From Aedes albopictus (lineage: Eukaryota > Arthropoda > Insecta > Diptera > Culicidae): a DNA stretch of 64,000 nucleotides. Location: assembly GCF_035046485.1 (NCBI RefSeq), contig NC_085137.1, positions 252,114,733 through 252,178,732 of the forward strand, given 5' to 3'. The position numbers were made by a program, and so were the translations under genes. Below the pieces are notes generated by a model. The model searched no databases. It was not told the origin of the DNA and saw only the letters and a program-made list of their open reading frames with translations. Below are positions 9,773 through 21,230 of the stretch, in pieces. How positions within the stretch are numbered: the stretch's first letter is position 1; each line of letters begins with the position of its first letter.

Positions 9773-11095
9773 TCCAAAGTAATTCCGGGAGGAATCCTCG
9801 AAGAAATTCCTGGAGGAATTGCCGAAGGAATTCCTGGAGGAATCTCCGAAGCAATTCCTGGAGGAATTTCCGAAGAAATTCTTGGAGGAATTTCCGAAGA
9901 AACTCCAGGAAGAATCCCCGAAGGAATTCCTAGTGGAATCCCCGAAGCAATCCCCGAAAAAAATGCCTGAGGAATCCCCAAAGAAACTACTGGAGGAAAT
10001 CCCTCAAGTAGTTTTTGGAGGAATGTCCGGAGAAATTCTTGAAGGAATCCCCGAAACAATTACCGGAGGAATTCCCGAAGGGATTCCTGGAGAAATATTA
10101 TAGAAGAAATTCCTGGAGAGATTTCCGAAGAAATTTATGGAGGAATTTCCTAAAAAATTCCTGGAGGAATTCCCACCAAAGTTGCTGGAGGAATTTCCGA
10201 AGAAATTCTTTGAGGAATTCCCGAAGGAATTGCTGGAAGAAACCCCGAAGCAATTCCTGGAGTAGTTCAAATCAGTTCAAACAAATGTCAGAAAAAAATC
10301 CTGGAGTAGTTCCCGAAGAAAATCCTGGAGAAATCCCCAAAGAAATTCCGGAAGGAATTCCCAAAGAAATTCCTGAAGGAATTTCCGAAGAAAATCCTGG
10401 AGCAATTCCCGAAGAAACTCCTGGAGGAATTTCCGAGGAAATTCTTGGAGGAATTCCCGAAAAAAATCCTGGAGAAACCACCGGAGGAATTCCCGAAGAA
10501 ATTCATGGAGGAATCCCCGAAGGAATTCCCAGATGTAACCCCGCAGGAATTCCTGGAGGAATATTCCTGAATAAAATCTTGGAGAAATCCCCTAAGCAAT
10601 TTTTGGAAGGATTCCCAAGGAAATTCGTGGAGGCATTTCCGAAGAAATTTATGGAGAAACTTCAGAAGAAATTACTAGAGGAATTCCCAAAGAAATTCCA
10701 GGAGAAAGATTCCCGAAGAAATTCCTGGAGGAAGATTCCCGAAGAAATTCCTGGAAGGATTTCCGAAGAAATTCTTGGAGGAATTCCCGAAGGAACTCCT
10801 GGAAGAAATCCCGAAGAAACTCCTGGAGGAATCCCCGAAGCAATTCAAGGTTGTAATTCCCGAAGGAGGAATTTTCAAGGACATTCCTGGAGGAATTTCC
10901 AAGGAAATTCCTGGAGAAATTCCCGAAGAAATTCTTGGAAAAATTTTCAAAGGATTTGCTGGAGGAATTTCCGAACAAAATCCTGGAGGAATTTCCAAAG
11001 AAACTCCTGGAGGAATGTCCGAAGAAATTCCTGGAGATATTCCCAAATAAATCCTTGGAGGAATTTCCGACGAAATTCTTGGAGAAATCCCCGAA
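9773..11095 (+). repeat. 24-bp satellite array 1, right arm
   Basis: Roughly 50 imperfect tandem copies of the same 24-bp unit in the opposite orientation, halves near GAATTCCTGGAG and GAATTCCCGAAG. Because 24 is divisible by three and the consensus lacks stops in every frame, long repetitive ORFs of 8-residue periodicity appear on both strands, for example EFLEEFPK or IPGGIPEG types. I treat these as artefacts of the repeat and not as genes. Confidence 0.92.
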
Positions 11096-12064
11096 GGGAC
11101 GAGCGCGTACGGATTCTAATTTTTTTCGCTGTCATTTTTTTTCGTGTCCGAGAGTTTTTTTTTTTATTTAAGTGATTTACTGGTCGAGAAACCAATTTCT
11201 TTTACGTATCCGCGATTCTAGTTCTACCGAGTGATTCCGCGTAACAAAATGCACCGAAAGTGTATCGTGTCACTGCACCTCTGAAAGTTTGAAAAGTGTC
11301 TCGCAGTTTCAGCGGCCCAATCGTGAAAGCGTCCGCGACAACTTGAAGGGTGTGGCTGCTCCTGGATTACAGCTTTGCCAATGTACTTTAAGAAGATACT
11401 TTGTCGTTCTCCGCATCCTCGTCATGCAAGTTACGCCCCAGTTTTGACTCCGGAATTTTTGGGAGGACTACGCCATCCGAAATTCAGTTTGCGAGTGTGA
11501 AACGATGTTTCCATAAAGTGTTGGCCCACGAGCTCAACCGTGTGTTCCAAATATTCTATAGCACGCCCCGCGTGGTGCCCCGCGGTACTTGCGAAAACCA
11601 CAAGACAGGCCAATTACGTAGTGCTCCGGAAGATTTCGTGATTTCAATGGCTCTCCGGACGGACACGCCGCGTCTTTGGAAGATGAAAAAAAAAAATGTT
11701 CATGTAGGAAGTGCACGCATTCGCATAAAACAATACCGTTTCCATAGTGATGCCAATGCCATCTTTTTCGCGGTTGTTTCTGGCACATTGAATGAAGTGA
11801 AGAAAATGTGTCGCGCAGTTGGCAAATCAAGAAATTGAGGCGTACCTAGGTGCGATCGTCCGACGAGATTAAACTTGGTGAGATCTGTCCGATTAATTAC
11901 TTAATTGTACCCTAATTTTTATATTATATACATCTTTTAAATATTCGCTAACTTGCGAAAATTATCATATCAAATTTTCCTGATTGAATTTCGTATTTAT
12001 GATTTGCTTACTGTTAGTGCTTATTTTTCTGTATTTTCGGGGAAGGGACGATTACACTTTTTTC
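11096..12064. other. Unassigned, one ORF of unknown meaning
   Basis: A 145-codon open frame at 11401-11838 (+) starts with a non-ATG codon and has no domain I recognise. The segment is less AT-rich than its flanks. It could be a decayed element or an untranslated exon; I cannot choose. Confidence 0.3.
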
Positions 12065-12700
12065 TCGTTTCAGAGAGCGAGTAATGGCGCTTAAGCCTAG
12101 GCTTTGAAGCCAGGGCACATGGAGAAATGCCTGTGTCCCATCCCAGGAGAAGAGACGCCAACTTAAACGGCGTGTGCATTAACCTTCTTAGCAGCACCAC
12201 TCCCAACTATTTAATTATCAATCCAGTCCCATAACTTAATCATACCCACAATCCCGTACCAAAATCCCATACCTTTCTATTTTCGAGGGCGTCGGTGAGT
12301 CGCTGGCATCTCGATAAATAGATATTATCCCTTCCCTGCTATCCCTTCCCATCTATTTCTTATCGTTTCAGAGAGCGAGCAATGGCGCTTAAGCCTAGGC
12401 TTGTTAGCCAGGACACAGTGTAAATGCCTGTGCCCCATCCCTGAAGCAAAATGGCCCAAGGAGTGACAAAACCTTTTTAGCTACGTCACTCCCAACGTTG
12501 GTGTTTAAACATACTAAACACTTACACTTACATCAACACATCTACATATACTACTCAAATACACTCACAAAATCTTGTCGCATCACTCGCTTATAGTGAA
12601 TCCCAAATCAACCCATTCCAAATATCCAACTCCTTGACATCTATGGGGGCGCCGGTGAGTCGCTGGCCTTTCATAAAGTAGGTGTCATATCATCACATCC
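12065..12700. repeat. Two direct copies of a dispersed-repeat-like unit of about 300-360 bp
   Basis: TTTCAGAGAGCGAG followed by AATGGCGCTTAAGCCTAGGC occurs at about 12068 and 12366. GGTGAGTCGCTGGC occurs at about 12294 and 12654. Each unit therefore runs from a pyrimidine-rich TTTCAG to a GTGAGT. The units are diverged, have no ORF, and may be 3' UTR material of an unidentified retroelement. Confidence 0.6.
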
Positions 12701-12885
12701 TTTCCTATCCTCGTAACGGAGAAGATGGGCGTGGCCGGCAATGGAAGTTTTCATGTCTTTTTCTCTAACCTCTAATTGGATAGCTATTCCTACCCAAATA
12801 GCATTCCATAAGCAATTAGAATAGGAGTATTAAGGTTTTAACATAACAACTTTCAGTATGCAATCTACGAATTACTCCGTTACCA

Positions 12886-12915
12886 CGCAACGCAACGCAA
12901 CGCAACGCAACGCAA
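12886..12915. repeat. (CGCAA)6 microsatellite
   Basis: Six perfect CGCAA copies lie immediately before the second 24-bp satellite array. Confidence 0.95.
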
Positions 12916-13222
12916 ATTCTTGGAGAAATCCCCGAAGGAATTCCAGGAAAAATTTCCAAAAGATTTTCAGAAGGAATTCCCGAAGAAAATCCTGGAGGAA
13001 TCTCCAAAGAAATACTTGGACGAGTCCCCGAAGCAATTCCTGAAGAAATTACCGGAAGAATTCCTGGAAAAATCCCTAAAGGAATTCCTGGAGGAATATT
13101 CCCGAAGATATTGCCGTAGGAAATCCCGGAAAAATCCTTGGAGGAATTTCTTAAGAATTTCCGAGAGTAATTCTCGAAGAAATTCCTGTAGGAATTTCCG
13201 AAGAAATTCCTGTAGGAATTAC
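12916..13222 (+). repeat. 24-bp satellite array 2, first part
   Basis: The same unit as the right arm of array 1, moderately diverged and in a single orientation. It is interrupted by the MITE at 13223-13712. Confidence 0.88.
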
Positions 13223-13712
13223 CAAGGATGGCAGAAAATCACTTCAAGCGATAAATGATACAGGATACGAATAATCCAAGATAGCCTTGTTTTTGCAGTA
13301 GCATGATGCCGACGCCTCACACCGTGCTCGTATCACAGAACAATTAAAGCATCTGATGCACGCTTTATCGCGTGATGACCCGTTATCGGATCATGTAACA
13401 AGTCATGATAAATTTTATTCATCACATTGTTTGCCACTTATGCACCCGTAAGCCGCATTCATGATTCGAAATGATACGTTCATAAGCATATCTGGAAGTT
13501 AAATCACCAAAAATGCTCAAAAAGTGAATGAAATCACTAATTTATCATTTCGACTTCATGATAACGATCGCATCGCGCCCGCACATGCCGAGCGAATCAT
13601 TCTTCTCGGACCGAAGTTTGTTACGATGCTTGACGACAAAATGTTATCGCGCGATGCCGTTCGACCGCAACACATTCGAAATCTGATCATGATCACTAGA
13701 TTTCCATCCTTG
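13223..13712. mobile_element. hAT-like MITE inserted in satellite array 2
   Basis: The ends are CAAGGATGG and CCATCCTTG. They are flanked by an exact 8-bp direct repeat, GGAATTAC, at 13215-13222 and 13713-13720. An 8-bp TSD with CA...TG ends is the pattern of the hAT superfamily. The 490-bp interior contains TCATGAT/ATGATC words and no transposase. Confidence 0.82.
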
Positions 13713-14560
13713 GGAATTACCGAAGAAATTCTTGGAGGAAACCCCGAACGAATTCCTGGAGGAATTGTCAAAAAAAAATCCTGGAGAAATCCCCAAAGAA
13801 ATTCCTGGAGGATTTTCCGAAAAAAAAAAATCCCAGAGGATTTACCGAACATTTCCCGGAGTAATGTGTTGAGTTATTTCCAGGGAATTTATCGAGTAGT
13901 TCTGCAAGCAATTTCTGGACAAACTGCCAGTGAAATTTCTCGAATAATTTCCAGAAGAACTTCTGGAAGAATTCGTGGAGAAATTTCATTAAGGATTACT
14001 GATGGAATTTGTGAAGGAATTCCAGGCGAAGTTTTAGAAGGGACTCGCGGAGCTTTTTCAGGAATCACCGGAGGACCTTCTGGAGAAAGTCCCGGAATAA
14101 TGTCTAATTTCCCGACGAAATTCCTCCATAAATTGCCAGAGGATTTTCTGGAGGTTTTCTCGCAGGAATTTCTGGAAAATCTCCCTGAGGAATTTCTGGA
14201 GGAATATTCTGAGAAATTCGCGAGGAATTACTAAAGGACTTTCTCGAGGTATTCCCAGAAGATTTTTTGGAGAAATTTTATGAAGAATTCCCGGAGAAAA
14301 TTATGGATTAGTTCCAGTAAGAATTTCAGGATTTTTTGGAGGAAATAACGGAGGAGTTCCTGCAGGAATTACCTGAGAGTTTCTGGATTAATTCCCGGAA
14401 GAATTTCTGCAAAAAAATCCAAATAAATTCTGAAGGAATTCCTTAAAGCATTTTTGGAATGATTCTCGGAAGGATTATTGGAGAAATTTCTTGATAAATT
14501 CCTTTATGAATTCCAGGAGGATTTCGAGGATAAATTTCCGGTGGCTTTCTCGTAGGAATG
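13713..14560 (+). repeat. 24-bp satellite array 2, second part, decaying
   Basis: The unit resumes after the MITE and becomes progressively less recognisable: GGAATTTCTGGA-type half units persist to about 14540. The open frame at 13524-14234 is a by-product of the repeat plus MITE sequence. Confidence 0.75.
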
Positions 14561-15040
14561 TGTGTTAGTACGTCCCTGAGGGTTTTTTGAAGTAATTTCG
14601 ATGGAAATTTTGACCCACAGGAGTTTCTGCTAGAGAAACCTAACAGAAATTTCGATTTAAGGAATTCTTGAACTAATTAAAGAAAATAATCCTGGACGAA
14701 CGCTTCGTGCTATGTACTTCAAAAGAGAATCCTGGAGCAATATGTACTTGGAGGCACTTTTTTTGAAATTTCACAAAAATATTTTACGGCAAATTATGTA
14801 ATCTCTCGGTGAATAAGGTGGAATTTTGGAATTAATTTTGTGTAGAGATTTCAGGCATGATCCACCGAAGCAATGAAAAAACAATCTGGAAATGAGCCTT
14901 GAAATGAGCTTCTCGAGGAATCCCGAGCGAAATGTGTTGCGCACACAGCCGACGGGCGGGTTCTGCGGCGTTTTCTGTTTGAATTAAAAAAAAACGACAG
15001 CGGTGGGACGTCTGATAGTTTTTACTTATCCTCGTTGGGT
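14561..15040. other. Unassigned
   Basis: Probably further eroded satellite up to about 14720, then AT-rich sequence without features. Confidence 0.35.
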
Positions 15041-15048
15041 AATTTAGG

Positions 15049-15646
15049 CAGAGCGTTCATGATTAACAAAATTTTTAATCATGATTAATCATTGATGATT
15101 AAAATTCTAATTTCGGTGATTATTGATTATGATTAATGATTAATTTGATTTTTAGGATGATTAAAGATTATGATTAATGATTAAAATTGGTTTTATCTGT
15201 GATTATTGATTATGATTATTGATTAAAAACGGCTCATTGATTAAAAATCATGATTAATCATGATTAATCAATCATAAAAACTGGAAATGATTAAAAGGTT
15301 TTGTGCTGTTTACAATATTTTAGAAGTTTCAAAAGTAAAAGTTTCTTTGTCTGGGAGATTTTTGAAAAAAGAATCACACTTAGAACAGCATTTGAACCAA
15401 TTTAAGTTGGATCATATATTTTATATGGTGAATCATTTTTGGTAATGAATGATTAATGATTGATTAATTCTTTTTCCTTATGATTATGATTACTGATTAA
15501 TGATTAAATTGCGAAATCAGTGTGATTAAGATTAATGATTAATGATTAAATAAAATTTTTTAGTGATTATGATTCATGATTTTTGATTAATCTTAATCAT
15601 TAATCATTAATCATGATTAAATTTATGATTAATCATTAACGCTCTG
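15049..15646. mobile_element. hAT-like MITE composed of TGATTAAT words
   Basis: The ends are CAGAGCGTTCATGATTAA and, reversed, CAGAGCGTTAATGATTAA. An exact 8-bp direct repeat, AATTTAGG, flanks it at 15041-15048 and 15647-15654. CAGAG-type ends plus an 8-bp TSD fit hAT. Almost the whole 598 bp is built of ATGATTAATGATTAA words in both orientations, with a short unique centre near 15300-15420. No ORF. Confidence 0.85.
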
Positions 15647-15654
15647 AATTTAGG

Positions 15655-16189
15655 ATTGCGTTGTGTATCCAACGCTCATCGCGCAATTCCTGCCCACCGA
15701 TCATGGGTCATCACGCAGGAGGAACAAACATTGTTTGCACAAAAAAAAAAGAGTAAATAAACACCAGCTGATTGAATGCTGAAGCAAATTGAATTACTGT
15801 AGCAACATTTGAAAAGGGCATACAAGCATTGGTAAACAATGACTTAACACGTCGCTCCTGAGCCTGCATCAGCTTATTTACAAAAACTAAGACCGTTATC
15901 AGATAGAGCAAACATCGATCTTTCGTATAACGGTGTTCATTTGCGTAGCCCGCCCACGCTGTTATGATCTACGGAGGGTTTTCAAAAAAAGACCCAAGAC
16001 CTCTTGGGCCCCTTTCAAATGTTGCTCCAGAATTGACATTTCCGCGAGCTGGAAAATCACGAGAGAGAAAATAGCTGCGTGCTGTCTTTGTTAAATCCTC
16101 TCTTGAAGCTCTTTGGTGCTTACCGAACGGGGTATTAAATTTAATCTCGGATTTGGTAAATCCTAGATTAAATCGCGGCTAATACGCGT
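15655..16189. other. Unassigned
   Basis: Nothing recognised. A 66-codon frame on the minus strand (15711-15911) looks random. Confidence 0.35.
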
Positions 16190-17095
16190 TGGTGCTTATC
16201 ACCATTGGAGTCAAGTACAGACATCGCCCTACCATCGGAACCATACCGCATCCCTCCCGATAACGGGAACTGGATAGTGGATATGGCCAAGTTCTCGTCA
16301 ATGCTTTATTCGCTATCAAGTGGGATTGAGTCCTGTGGACTTCGGTGGAAACTTCAACGCCTGGGCGATTGAGTGGGGTAGCCACTCGTACGCAAGAGTC
16401 TGGAATCTGCTCGAAGCTATGGCTAGACTGAACGTGGATGTCGTGAGGTAGGCGACAAAAAAAAAACCTACCGCAGGAAAGGTGCAGAGCCCATCATTGA
16501 TGTGACCTTCTGGGGCCCGGGTTTAAACCCTAGCTTGGACTAAAGGGTCGACGCTGGATACACGCACAGTGACCATCTGACGATTCGATGCAGGGTAGAA
16601 CATGGAGGACGAAGGCCATAGCCGAAGGTCATCGATTGTAATGGGGGGTGGCTGACCTCGCGATTCGATAAGCCGGCATTGATGGAGCGATTACTTAACA
16701 TTGACGATCTATCCAGCGATTATCTAATCGGAATCCTAAGCCGTGCATGTGACCAATGTACTGGTGGTGTCCAGAAATCGCAGAAATTGCGCATCCTGCC
16801 TAAGAGCTAGAAAGAGGATGCAAAGGACTCGCACCGATGAGGATAGAATTGGACGCAGTGAGGTCTACAGGGCGGCCAAACTGGCACTGAACAAAGAGAT
16901 TAAGGCACGTTAACGGGCGTGCTTCGAAAATCTCTGTCAGGCAGCCAACACGACCCCATGGGGTGATGCCTACAGAGTGGTCATAGCCAAAACGAAGGGC
17001 GCGTCAGCACCCCCAGAACACTCCCACGAGATGCTGCAGAAGATCGTGGAAACGCTGTTCTCACGCCACGATACAAGACCATGACGGGAGGCCTG
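16190..17095 (+). pseudogene. R1-clade element, decayed copy, 5' piece (endonuclease to pre-RT)
   Basis: Near 16340 the + strand encodes a GGNFNAWAIEWGS-like block, the AP-endonuclease motif of these elements. THSDHLTIR lies near 16565. TNTPWGDAYRVVIAKTKG near 16950 parallels the NTNPWGDAYRIVMAKTRG of the intact R1 at about 1710. Many stops and frameshifts are present. Similarity breaks near 17090 at a position corresponding to 1835 of the intact copy and resumes at 25744, so both pieces are one element split by later insertions. Confidence 0.78.
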
Positions 17096-17576
17096 CCATG
17101 CAAATAAATTTGAATGGTGCGCCCATCTTTTGAGCCATGGTGACTGTGGTCTGCTTGGTGGTCTGCGCCAAGTTTTTTAGAGGCTATTAAACATATCGTT
17201 TTGTTACCCCGTTTAGCATACTTGAAGTGAGATAAAACCGCAAAGCATAAAATTAAAGTTGCTTTCGTAATTGTATTGCCTTGAATTTTTAAGTGAAAGA
17301 GATGTTTCTTAAGTAATGATAAAGTCAGTGAGAAGATATAGCAAACTGATAATGTTGTACATTAACGTATTTAGTGCGTAAAAACAACGTTTTAATAACA
17401 TGTTTGTGTTCAAAGGTTATAACTATGCGCTACTGATGCTATACATATCATCTTCAATTGAAGGAAAACGATGATACAAATATCTTGTGTAACCAACGTT
17501 GAATTTGCGTTATTTTAAATTGTAGTGAGTATGATAACATTTTTCAGTAACTTGTTATTGCCAAACACAGTTAAAA
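17096..17576. other. Unassigned insertion sequence flanking the BEL element
   Basis: AT-rich sequence inside the split R1 copy. Together with 25651-25743 it forms the site into which the BEL element inserted. The right piece ends in TTACTTGGG, which resembles the CCCAAG-ended element at 60180-61823 in reverse, but I cannot find the matching left end. Confidence 0.4.
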
Positions 17577-17581
17577 CATGA
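17577..17581. repeat. 5-bp target-site duplication, left copy (BEL)
   Basis: CATGA, repeated at 25646-25650 directly outside the two LTRs. Confidence 0.8.
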
Positions 17582-18135
17582 TGTAGGATTGAAGGATACC
17601 TGAACCGGAGGATAGCTCTGGGTTGATTGTTGGGTGACTCGATGGGCAATTGGTGGCTGCTTCACGATAGGTTTCTTCCACGCAAATCACAACGCACGAC
17701 ACTTCATTGAAACTAACAATTTAATACAAACACAACTCTATACTCTACGTTTATTAACGTAATTCTAACACAAATTCTTAAACTAATAACAGGGTCACGC
17801 AGGACCGTCTTCGACCGAGGGTTACTTCTCACTGATTTAAAATTCTCATCTAACCAGCCAAATCACCTATAAACAGTCCATGGTGAATATAAACTACTAC
17901 CTGAAAACCCGAAACCAAAATTCTCCCGCTCCGTATCATCGCACATGATCATTCTTCGACTGTCTTCTATCTGCATCGATGACGTCACCACAGGCATGAT
18001 CGAAAGCGAAAGTGATCTGCGTTGGATATAGCTGTAGCCGGTGATACAGAAATCGACAGAACAAAGACCAGGCTGCTTGAACGTTCGCTACCGTATTTTT
18101 GCAGATCAGAGTTGTTAGGGTGGTCCTCACAGACA
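17582..18135 (-). repeat. BEL 3' LTR
   Basis: This is the 3' LTR in the element's minus-strand orientation. It matches 25092-25645 with very few differences, one cluster lying near 17758-17764. Confidence 0.93.
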
Positions 18136-18150
18136 TTCTCACCCACCCAG
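18136..18150 (-). promoter_or_regulatory. Polypurine tract of the BEL element (putative)
   Basis: On the minus strand the bases just before the 3' LTR read CTGGGTGGGTGAGAA, a purine-rich stretch in the position where plus-strand DNA priming normally occurs. Confidence 0.55.
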
Positions 18151-18221
18151 AAATATCGCTTTCTGACCTGAAAATAAAAAAATCCTCTTCGATAGGGACG
18201 GGAGGGATCAGGGTGCTGGTT

Positions 18222-18722
18222 TTAATCGTTGCTGGCATCAGCTTCTGGAGTTGGTAGTAAACAAAGATTCTCAACTGCCCGTTTCAATTCTCCAGTTGCA
18301 GTCTTCAGAGTTACAACTCTTACGATACCATCGACGCCTGGGTGTACACTAACAATGCGACCCATACGCCAACGCATCGGCGGCTGCGTTTTGTCCTGAA
18401 TGACTACCAGCCTTCCGTTTTCTAACTGAACCGGTGGTTTCCAACGTTTGGATCTGCCCTGCAGTTGACATAGATACTCCCGTTTCCATCTATCCCAGAA
18501 ATGCTGAAGCTGTTGCTGGACTGCTTGGTATCGCTTAAGGCGGTTTGTGGGTATCGATCGTAGATCAGGTTCGGGTAATGACTGCAGAGAAGTGCCAACC
18601 AGAAAATGTGCGGGGGTAAGCGGTTCAAGATCATTTGGATCCTCTGACATTGTAGTTAGTGGCCTGGAGTTCAAACAGCCTTCTACTTGAACCAGCAGTG
18701 TTGACATATCCTCTTGAGCCAC
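18222..18722 (-). pseudogene. BEL pol, C-terminal part of integrase region
   Basis: This is in the same frame as the preceding pol ORF and separated from it by a single TGA codon at 18729-18731. It begins AQEDMSTLLVQVEGCLNSRPL and contains LTPAHFLVG, WDRWKREYL and a terminal WRMGRIVSVHPG...VRVVTLKT block. That block is the domain found after the integrase core in BEL/Pao polyproteins (DUF5641-like). It would act with integrase in chromosomal insertion. Because of the stop it could be made only by readthrough. It ends with a stop about 85 bp before the 3' LTR. Confidence 0.88.
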
Positions 18723-18728
18723 CGGGCT

Positions 18729-21230
18729 TCAGCCAATAACGCGAAGTATATGGTGTTTTGCCGAGCGCACGGCCGCCTCCCATAATCCACCGAAATGTGG
18801 GGAGCCAGGGGGGTTGAAATGCCAATTGATTCCCTCATTAGCACAAAATCTATCGACGTCCTGACGATGTTCAGATTCCTTCCAAAGGTGAAACAGTTCC
18901 TGCAGTTGGTTTCGGGCTCCAACAAAATTGGTACCGTTGTCCGAAAACAAATCAGTACACCTTCCTCTGCGTGAGATAAACCGCCGAAGTGCTTGCAAGA
19001 ATCTCTCTGTGGACAAATCGGAGACCAGCTCGATGTGTACCGCCTTGGTACACATGCACACAAAAATTGCTACGTAGGCCTTTACAGCGGCTCTACGTGG
19101 TGCTGGTCGTAGGTACACTGGGCCAAAATAATCCACGCCGGCCTTGGAAAACGGACGAGAGATCGAAACCCTTGAACTTGGTAACTCTCCCATAAATTGC
19201 TGTATTTGCCGTGGCTTCGACCGAAAGCACGTAAGGCATTGATGAACGACTTGCCTTGCAACATTCCTTCCTCCTAGAGGCCAGTAGCGCTGCCGTACTG
19301 TTCCCAAAAGAAGTTGTGGTCCAGCGTGGAGTAATCGGAGATGATAATGCTCAAAAATCATCCTGGTTAAGCGGTGCCTTGCTGGGAGAATCATGGGATG
19401 TTTGGCGTCTTCAGCCTCGTCCGAAAGCCGCAAACGTCCGCCGACTCGTAGAATTCCGTTTTCGCAAATATAGGGGTGATACCAGCGCAATGGTGACTTT
19501 CTACTGACGGGTTCCTTGTTCTGGACGGCTCGAAGTTCATCCGAGAACACTTCTTCCTGCACTCTCCGAATCAGCACAAGCTCTGCCTTCCGTAATTCCT
19601 CTGCCTTGAGAAACTCCTTCGGACGATTCTCCGGTACCTGAAGTGATCGTATCAGCCGTTGCCAGATGGTGACACGACGAATCAACGTCGTGTAGGAATT
19701 CGATGTGGAGAGAAATCTTTCGTTGAAATCTGCAACTGCCGATGCAGCCACGACAACTGCTGTGCGCCTTCTTTCTTCCTCGCCTTCTTCTAATGGAGCT
19801 AGCTCTGAAGTTGGCCAGTTGTTCCGTGCTTCGGTTAACCAGCATGGCCCGCGCCACCAGAAATCGTTGTGGATGAGCTCCTTCGGTCCTATTCCCCTCG
19901 AAATCAAGTCAGCCGGATTGTCAGTCCCTGCCACGTGTCTCCACTCGCAACCTTCCGTGATCGCTTGGATTTTCGCAACTCTGTTTGCGACGAATACCGA
20001 CCACGTCGATGGAGTAGCCTGGATCCAGCGTAGAGCACACGTAGAATCCACCCAGAATGTTGTATGAACTTGAAGATTGGTAGCCTGGCGAACCTTATCG
20101 AAGAGTTGTGCGGAAAGCAATGCGCCAGAGAGCTCCAACCTAGGTATGGATTGGGTTTTCAGAGGTGCAACCTTCGATTTCGACGATAGTAGTTGAACCC
20201 TCACATTTCCACCTTCGTCTTGGCTACGGATGTAGAGACATGCACCATATGCCTTGCTGGATGCATCCGAGAAGCAATGAATCTCTACTGATACTGCGTT
20301 AGGAACGATCACACATCGGTCTATACGTATTTCATTGAGAATGGGTAGCTGGATGTGCAGTTTCCTCCAGGACTCACCCACCGTCGAAGGTAACGGTTGA
20401 TCCCAATCCAACTTCTTGCCCCTTTCATCCTCCAATGTCCATAGAAGCTGCATGAACACCTTTGCTGCTGTCGTTGTAGCGCCGATGAATCCCAGTGGGT
20501 CGAACAATGTAGCGATGAACGACAAGACCTTGCGTTTGGTAAGAATTTCATCGGGATCGACGGGTGGAACATCGAATTGGAATCGGAAAACATCTCTTCC
20601 GGGTATCCAGGTCAAACCTAGAGCCTTAACTGAAGGATCTGGATCGAGAGCAATTCCTTCCGCTGGACGAATCGCCAAATTGTTTTCAGAAACATCATGC
20701 AAAACCTCTGCACAGTTGGATGCCCATTTTCTAAGCCGAAAACCTCCACTACTTGTCATCTCGTCCAGCTGATTTTGCAATTTCCTGGCCTCCTCCAAGT
20801 TATTGCAGCCTGTGATGACATCGTCCATGTACGTGTCTTCTGTGATCGCCTTCACTGCCAGCGGGAATCTTTCTCCTTCATCCATGGCTAATTGGTTCAG
20901 TGTACGAGTCGCCAAGAACGGAGCTGGTTTGGTTCCATAGGTAACCGTGTTCAGCTCATACACACCTATCTCCTCCACCGGAGATGAACGCCAGAGAATC
21001 GATTGGAATGGCCTATCCTCTGAATGGATGAAGATTTGCCGAAACATCTTTTCCACGTCAGCCACCAACATAAACTGCTTAGTACAGCAGCGAAGGATAA
21101 TGGAGCGGAGATCCTGTTGAATTACAGGCCCTACCAGCAACGCATCATTCAACGACAATCCTGAAGCCGTTTTACAGGATGCGTCAAACACCACGCGGAC
21201 CTTGGTGGTGGTGCTAGCCTCCTTGACCAC
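18729..21230 (-). pseudogene. BEL pol: reverse transcriptase, RNase H, integrase
   Basis: The frame is 833 codons long. RVVFDASCKT (residue 12) and LNDALLVGP open the RT. TYMDDVITGC near residue 131 holds the catalytic YMDD. CFSDASSKAYGACLY near 318 and FWVDSTCALRWI near 395 supply RNase H acidic residues. LLHAGPQLLL...CLTCFRSKP near 640-680 is the HHCC zinc region of integrase. GVDYFGPVYL near 700 and FSDNGTNFVGA near 763 give integrase-core aspartates, and FGGLWEAAVRSA near 815 carries the glutamate. The start shown is internal: the true polyprotein is fused to the upstream frame, from which it is separated by a frameshift near 21240. A TGA at 18729 truncates the integrase. Confidence 0.93.

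Noticed and set aside
10015..11175. A 386-codon ORF and many others of 60-240 codons in satellite arrays
   Set aside because: They have exact 8-residue periodicity from the 24-bp unit, occur in overlapping frames on both strands, and end where the repeat ends. They are repeat artefacts, not genes.
11401..11838. A host gene of 145 codons
   Set aside because: It starts with a non-ATG codon and has no recognisable motif; an equally long frame lies on the other strand.
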